From: Ischnura elegans
Taxonomy: Eukaryota; Arthropoda; Insecta; Odonata; Coenagrionidae
Assembly (NCBI RefSeq): GCF_921293095.1
Contig: NC_060247.1
Coordinates: 56,889,111-56,953,110, forward strand
Length of the DNA stretch: 64,000 bases
Reading direction: 5' to 3'
The position numbers and the translations under genes are program-made. Below, piece by piece: positions 59,514 to 64,000 of the stretch (positions within the stretch are counted from its first letter, which is position 1; each line of letters begins with the position of its first letter). The notes beneath the pieces are model-generated. The model saw only the letters and a program-made list of their open reading frames with translations, made no database searches and was not told the origin of the DNA.

Positions 59514-59731
59514 CTACCGCGGTGGGGTGTCTGCGTGGTGCCTCTGCTGCTGGGACGAGGGGCTGCTCCCTCCGGCTGCCGAAGCCCCTCCGCCGCCACC
59601 GCTGATGCTCTCCACGATGAGGCTGAGACAGTCGAGGCTGGAGGCGGCGAGGGACGCCGAGGAACCGCCCCCGCCGTAATCGGACGCCGATCTGCCCCCT
59701 GGGCTGCCGTCCGGGCCCTCATCGCCACCAC
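59514..59731 (-). CDS. nau: Terminal exon of a nautilus/MyoD-type myogenic bHLH factor
   Basis: On the minus strand an acceptor (TTGTCTACAG) at 59732 opens an exon that reads 71 residues to a TAG stop. The exon opens with the last 2 nt of a codon. It is Gly/Ser-rich, and residues 29-43 read ASSLDCLSLIVESIS. This matches the helix III motif near the C-terminus of MyoD, Myf5 and nautilus (SSLDCLSxIVExIS), which in MyoD aids activation of repressed chromatin loci. The last exon of vertebrate MyoD has the same makeup and its motif lies in the third exon. The tail has a QQQRHH run. The bHLH domain is not in this exon and I could not find it in the 4.2 kb upstream, so it probably lies beyond the right edge. 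GC-rich codon use contrasts sharply with the flanks. The identification rests on the motif alone; Myf-type paralogues cannot be separated. Confidence 0.82.
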
Positions 59732-59924
59732 CTGTAGACAACGATAAAATGAATCATAAAATATTGGCCCATTCAGCTTGCAAGCTCCGTCGTGCAACAT
59801 TTATCAATGAATTTGGCAGAGATTTTCATGAAAGAAATCAAAGGAGAATATCAGATATTTTTAGAATATCGCAGAACTTTATGGAGGGTGAATTTTGTCT
59901 GTATTATCTATAAAGATAAATGTT
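59732..59924 (-). other. Intron start region upstream of the nau-like exon
   Basis: Minus-strand intron side. It contains CTGTATTATCTATAAAGATA (about 59899), which also occurs near 59274. No other feature. Confidence 0.4.
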
Positions 59925-60119
59925 GATTTAAAATGTTAAGCTGTTAATTCAACAATGTATGTGTACTTAGAGAAAATGTATAAGGGTACAAGATTTCGTT
60001 CGATACCCCCGCAGCCGTATTTAAAATGGTATAACTTGCTCTCCCCAGAACAAGGAAGCTTTTCTCTTTGAAATCAATGCCGGCCTAATTTCTTTCTTTT
60101 CCCTTAATCTCATAGGTTG
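59925..60119 (+). repeat. ~200-bp dispersed repeat, copy 1
   Basis: Matches 62299-62499 at roughly nine bases in ten, with shared AAGGGTACAAGATTTCGTTC and CAGAACAAGGAAGCTTTTCT. Copy 2 has an extra 6 bp. No inverted ends or coding content, so the class is unknown. Confidence 0.75.
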
Positions 60120-60194
60120 TATTTGTAAGTATTTAATCATTTTTCGGAAAATTTCAGAATGCATTAAAAAATTGACGGCTTGTAACTGTAAAGA

Positions 60195-60478
60195 GCTGGG
60201 GAGAAAAGAACATTACTGAGAACTGTAATGAAGAGAAAGGGGAATTGGATCGGGAATGTTTTAAGAGGGAAGGGGATTTTAAATGCAGCAGTCGAGGGAA
60301 CAGTGGAAGGAGAGAAGGGAAGAGGAAGAAGAAGACTGAATATGAAAGACGCAGTAAAGGTTAGGAAGAAGGTACAGGGAAACTAAACGGGAGGCCTTGG
60401 ATAGAATGAGGTGTAGGCGACTTTGGTGTTTGGGACCTATCAATGAAAGGTAGAAAACCAGCTGATGATGATGATCTG
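60195..60478 (+). pseudogene. LINE 3' end, truncated
   Basis: The frame KGNWIGNVLRGKGILNAAVE, GTVEGEKGRGRRRLNMKD follows the common C-terminal pattern of insect LINE proteins (GHxLRxxxLLxxxIEGxVEGxRxRGRxRxxxxxD). It is followed, after a stop, by a decayed tail and a TGATGATGATGATCTG end. 5'-truncated. It lies on the strand opposite to the nau-like gene, inside its presumed intron. Confidence 0.75.
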
Positions 60479-62298
60479 TAAATAATGTATTGACAAAGAC
60501 ACTCATATGCATGCATCAAAGATGGACTATTCGCGCTTCGATAATTCGATATTTTCTTAGTCTCGAAATTGACCCAGATTCGTCCAGGGACCTAAAACGC
60601 TTGGTATTTATACTCAAACAACATTAGTACAGTACAAGTAGTAAACAAATATGGTTATCAGTTCATACGATTCAAAAGTAATTTTTCTTGAAGTAATTAA
60701 TACAATTAAATATAGAAGCAGAATGCATATCGGAACTAACGTCGACATTGTAAATTATAAACAAAATAATTGTTACGACAGAAATTTAAACCATCAAAAC
60801 AAATAAATTTTCTTCTCACTCACAAGTACATCATCGCGACATATTATGGAAAGGTTATTCAAGATTAGTACCTGGGCATTTCTCATTCAACTCTGTGCTA
60901 TGATTGCGCTATCCAGAAACCAACTTATCTTGTCGACAGTGATGTAAATAGGTCGGTGTCGATAAAGTTCACCCTTAAGGTAACTGGGAGAGATATCTGT
61001 GGCAATTCTAGGGAGCAATCAATGTCGAATTTGGAATAGCGGTGGAAAGAGACAATTAATGTTCTAATGACTCAGTTAAACATCGGGACGGAAACATATG
61101 AACCACCGGTATAAATGGAGGAGCATCTTTGCGTATTTTGCAACGAGTATCCTTGCCAATAAATTCTTTACAGATACCTACCGTAATTTAAAAAAAATTA
61201 TTGTGAAAACTTCCATAAAATAACGAAACACTTACAAATAAAAGCCACCCCATAAAATTCTGCGATATTCTGAAGACGCTTGTCTTCTCCTTAATTTTTT
61301 AAATGGAAATCCCTCCTCACTGCATACATAAAGTTCTGTAGAACCTTTACGAAAAACAAAGGATATACGGGAATCCATTCCATATCATTTGTCGGTATGT
61401 ATGCATTTCAGCTAGTTAGGATCAATGCACAGGCTATGGACATTACACACTCGTAATTGAGTCTTATAGCGTACGGCAGCCAATTGCTCTCTGATAAGTT
61501 GGTTACAAGATAGCGCAATAATTACACAGAGTTGTATGAGAAATGTCCTAGTACTAATCATCAACAACATTTCCATGATACGTCTCGTCGGTGTACTTGT
61601 GAGGAGATTTATATTACTAATCTTTTAAATCACTTTTTAATCGTATGCCATCACCTTTTGCGACTTCTCTTTGAAGGAGGGAGGATTGGGAAAACTGGGG
61701 GGGGGGGGGGGCGGTGGGATATTGCGGGAAGACTGGAGGGTGGAGGCGGCGAGTGTGACGGATTGGTAGGTGGGTACGAGGAGCAGGGGTTTAAGTGTTC
61801 GAGGCCAAGTCTTCACTCAACCTTAATAACGCGGACCGAAATCCGAAACCGAAGTAGATGTCGTTAAGAAAGAGTGGAGGTGGAGGAGATGTTTGAGACG
61901 AGAAGAGAGGTGGGCGGAGGAGGAGGTGGTCCATCCCAAAATAAACACGACCGCGCCTCATGACTCTTCCCTTGAGAGAAAAAGAACGTCAAGGACTTTG
62001 ACTTCTTCCTCTTCTCCCGCATTAAAAGAAAAGGAAAGACACCATTCCCGAAGGATACACCCCCTACCCTCATCAAACCGATTCGCTTTTGTAACTTTTT
62101 CATTCAGGTCTGATTCAAGTTAATGAAAATTGTTTTCTTGCGGCCTTGCGCCATGTTTGCCCTTAAAATTTGCAGGTTTTTTTCTGAATGGAACCGCGGC
62201 ATGTCAAACTGAAAGTGTAACTTTCTTGCCAAATACAGTATCATACCTGACGTAACGCTAACTGTTGAAATTAGTGTTATTAATGCACCATCTATTGG
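60479..62298. other. Presumed intron of the nau-like gene
   Basis: AT-rich up to 61530. 61680-62090 is purine-rich, with a 15-G run and later GGAGG repeats. I looked on the minus strand for the bHLH exon and the short middle exon typical of MyoD genes and found neither. Confidence 0.4.
61697..61711 (+). repeat. Run of 15 Gs
   Basis: Homopolymer followed by CGGTGGG and further GGA/GGT runs. High G-quadruplex potential; also a typical place for assembly or sequencing length error. Confidence 0.8.
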
Positions 62299-62499
62299 GA
62301 TTTAAAATGCTAATCTGTTAATTCAACAAGGTATGTGTACTTACAATTAGAGAAAATGTATAAGGGTACAAGATTTCGTTCGATACCCCCGCAGTCGTAT
62401 TTAAAATGGTCTAGCTTGCTCTTCCCAGAACAAGGAAGCTTTTCTCTTTGAAGTCAATTCCGGCCTAATTTCTTTCTTTTCCCTTAATCTCATAGGTTA
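62299..62499 (+). repeat. ~200-bp dispersed repeat, copy 2
   Basis: Direct copy of 59925-60119, 2.2 kb away in the same orientation, both in the presumed intron. Both end at CTTAATCTCATAGGTT. Confidence 0.75.
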
Positions 62500-62577
62500 T
62501 AGAAAATTGTAACTATGAGTAATTATGTCAGGATTCAAACATATGAGTAGGTTTTTGTATTTAAACTCCTGTCCGTG

Positions 62578-62650
62578 AATTATTAAGGGTAGGAATTTTT
62601 TGATATGATAAATGAAACAAGGCCCACTGGACATTATTTGCAGACCCTCT
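62578..62650 (+). repeat. ~72-bp direct repeat, copy 1
   Basis: AATTATTAAGGGTAGGA, AATGAAACAAGGC and ATTTGCANACCCTC recur in the same order at 62932-63003. Confidence 0.65.
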
Positions 62651-62931
62651 AGCCTTAGTTTGACACATTTTACCCAATGAGGCAAGGGGGTTGGGCGATT
62701 TACGGAAAAATTTCGGAATTTATTTGGAAAGGGAAATGAACTATCAAGACGTCATTTGAATATGCTTTCTTATTGCCTCAGTGATAAAAAATTGCAGTTC
62801 CTTAAGATTTGCAGACTTGTTGAAAACCATTCAGTTTTGGGAACACAATTTTCTTAACAGCGAGCCAATTCAACTGCTCTTCACATTGTACTTCGGTGTG
62901 AAAGTGAAATCATTAGGAAGAAAATCAGTAA

Positions 62932-63003
62932 AATTATTAAGGGTAGGACTTCTTTGTTATGATAATGAAACAAGGCTCACAGGACAATATTTGCATACCC
63001 TCC
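62932..63003 (+). repeat. ~72-bp direct repeat, copy 2
   Basis: Same block as 62578-62650, about 350 bp downstream. Together with the 200-bp repeat pair it shows the intron has grown by local duplication. Confidence 0.65.
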
Positions 63004-64000
63004 GATCCCCAGACTCTTCAAATTAATTCTCAAAGTTTTGGAGGGCATATTTTCCAAAGAGTATCAAGCGAAAAGCATATTGAAAACGGCAACAAAATAA
63101 CGCTTTTTGGGATTTTTTATTTCTTTAAATGAAAAATAAAGCATGCGAAACTGTATGGGAAGACTAAAATCGCATTGTGACGAAAAAATTGGCTAAATGA
63201 GATAAATGTGACTATAAAAACTCTGGTTTCATCTAAGTATCTAAAAATGCAATTAATGACATTGTAGAAGGTTCAAATAAAATCATTTTTCATAGATTTA
63301 CTGCCATAGTAGGAAAGATTTTATCTACATCCTCCTCTCAAACAGACTAAATTGGTTTTTAAACACATCCTATTTAAAAGTAATTATAAGATGACCATGT
63401 TTACTTCCTAATTTTATCCGTTTTTTATCAGAAATTGTTCTAGTTTTCTAGAATAAACTTTAAATTAAGCTCGAAAATTTTAGTGGAAAACCTTTTTACG
63501 AATTGGCGGGACGTTTGGACCAATTGCCTTACCGCAGTTTCATGCTAATTACTGTGCAATTTAGCAATTGCCTGATTATGATAATTCATTATTCATTCAA
63601 GTTACCTCTGGATTATCTTTGGCAGTAATAAATTAATTCGGTTGGCATCCAATATAATCCTCATCGCATTCGAAAACAACTTTCTACAGATCCAAAATCC
63701 CTGGATTCACTCCATCTCCATCCACAAATGCCGCCTTTCAACACACATTGCCCATACCATTTCATGGAGACCTCTATTCGGCCATCTCGACTCGAGTCCA
63801 ATTCGTTTGACCCGCTACGAAGGAATCTTCTCCATCTTTCCCCGTTGGCTCGTTTTCCACCCTTTCCTGAAATATTCAACCCCGCCTCGCAGACATTGTG
63901 ATGCTCAATATCGCCTCTTCAACTTTGGAACTCATCCACCTTTCATTTGCCTCCCGTCAATCTCCTCCCTGGCATCCTTTACCTAGTTCTACTTGGTAAC
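63004..64000. other. Right edge of the window, nothing recognised
   Basis: AT-rich to 63640, then more C-rich with overlapping ORFs on both strands (63642-63986 and the complement of 63661-63879). No splice-supported exon or motif found. Confidence 0.4.

Noticed and set aside
59330-59800. Longest ORF in the window (156 codons, minus strand)
   Set aside because: It overlaps the nau-like exon in a different frame and runs through the splice acceptor. The frame with SSLDCLSLIVESIS is the supported one.

Overview
This is a 64 kb stretch of an AT-rich metazoan nuclear genome, most likely an insect or other arthropod with medium to large introns. The support is direct: introns with GT-AG borders, two initiator tRNA-Met genes of eukaryotic type, a terminal exon of a MyoD/nautilus-type myogenic factor, tRNA-derived SINEs, LINE 3' ends, hAT-type elements with 8-bp target duplications, and Penelope-type retroelement pieces. 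The species cannot be named from the sequence. Bacterial-style ORF calling is misleading here: nearly all ORFs are chance frames in introns, repeats or intergenic DNA.

Left part (about 0.8-9 kb, + strand): four exons join in a continuous reading frame with consistent phases (0, 2, 2) and consensus splice sites. They give the last ~204 residues of a small, apparently uncharacterised protein with one hydrophobic segment, a His/Tyr/Ser-rich stretch, a Cys-bearing helix region and an acidic tail. Its introns hold one ~660-bp MITE, one short palindromic MITE and two non-autonomous hAT elements.

Middle (9-59 kb): no protein-coding gene could be supported. It is a mosaic of repeats: further hAT elements (10.7, 25.3-27.0 and 34.3 kb), SINEs (12.3, 15.1, 17.9, 34.6 and 55.4 kb), four full-length copies of the ~660-bp MITE (3.7, 35.2, 39.1 and 53.8 kb), fold-back insertions of Penelope type with hammerhead-like loops (47.9 and 56.1 kb), a Penelope 3' fragment between 150-bp inverted repeats (52.8 kb), and an old local repeat array at 42.9-46.1 kb cut by other transposons. 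Two identical initiator tRNA-Met genes lie about 2 kb apart at 38.9 and 41.0 kb.

Right end (59.5-59.7 kb, - strand): the last coding exon of a nautilus/MyoD orthologue, recognised by the C-terminal helix III motif. Its bHLH exon must lie beyond the right edge of the window, or in sequence I could not resolve. The remaining 4 kb would then be intron, carrying a LINE 3' end and a duplicated ~200-bp repeat.

The most interesting items are the unrecognised four-exon gene, the set of ribozyme-like fold-back insertions with target duplications, a MITE sitting exactly at the junction of a near-identical host duplication, and the 660-bp MITE family with a CRE-like palindrome in its body.
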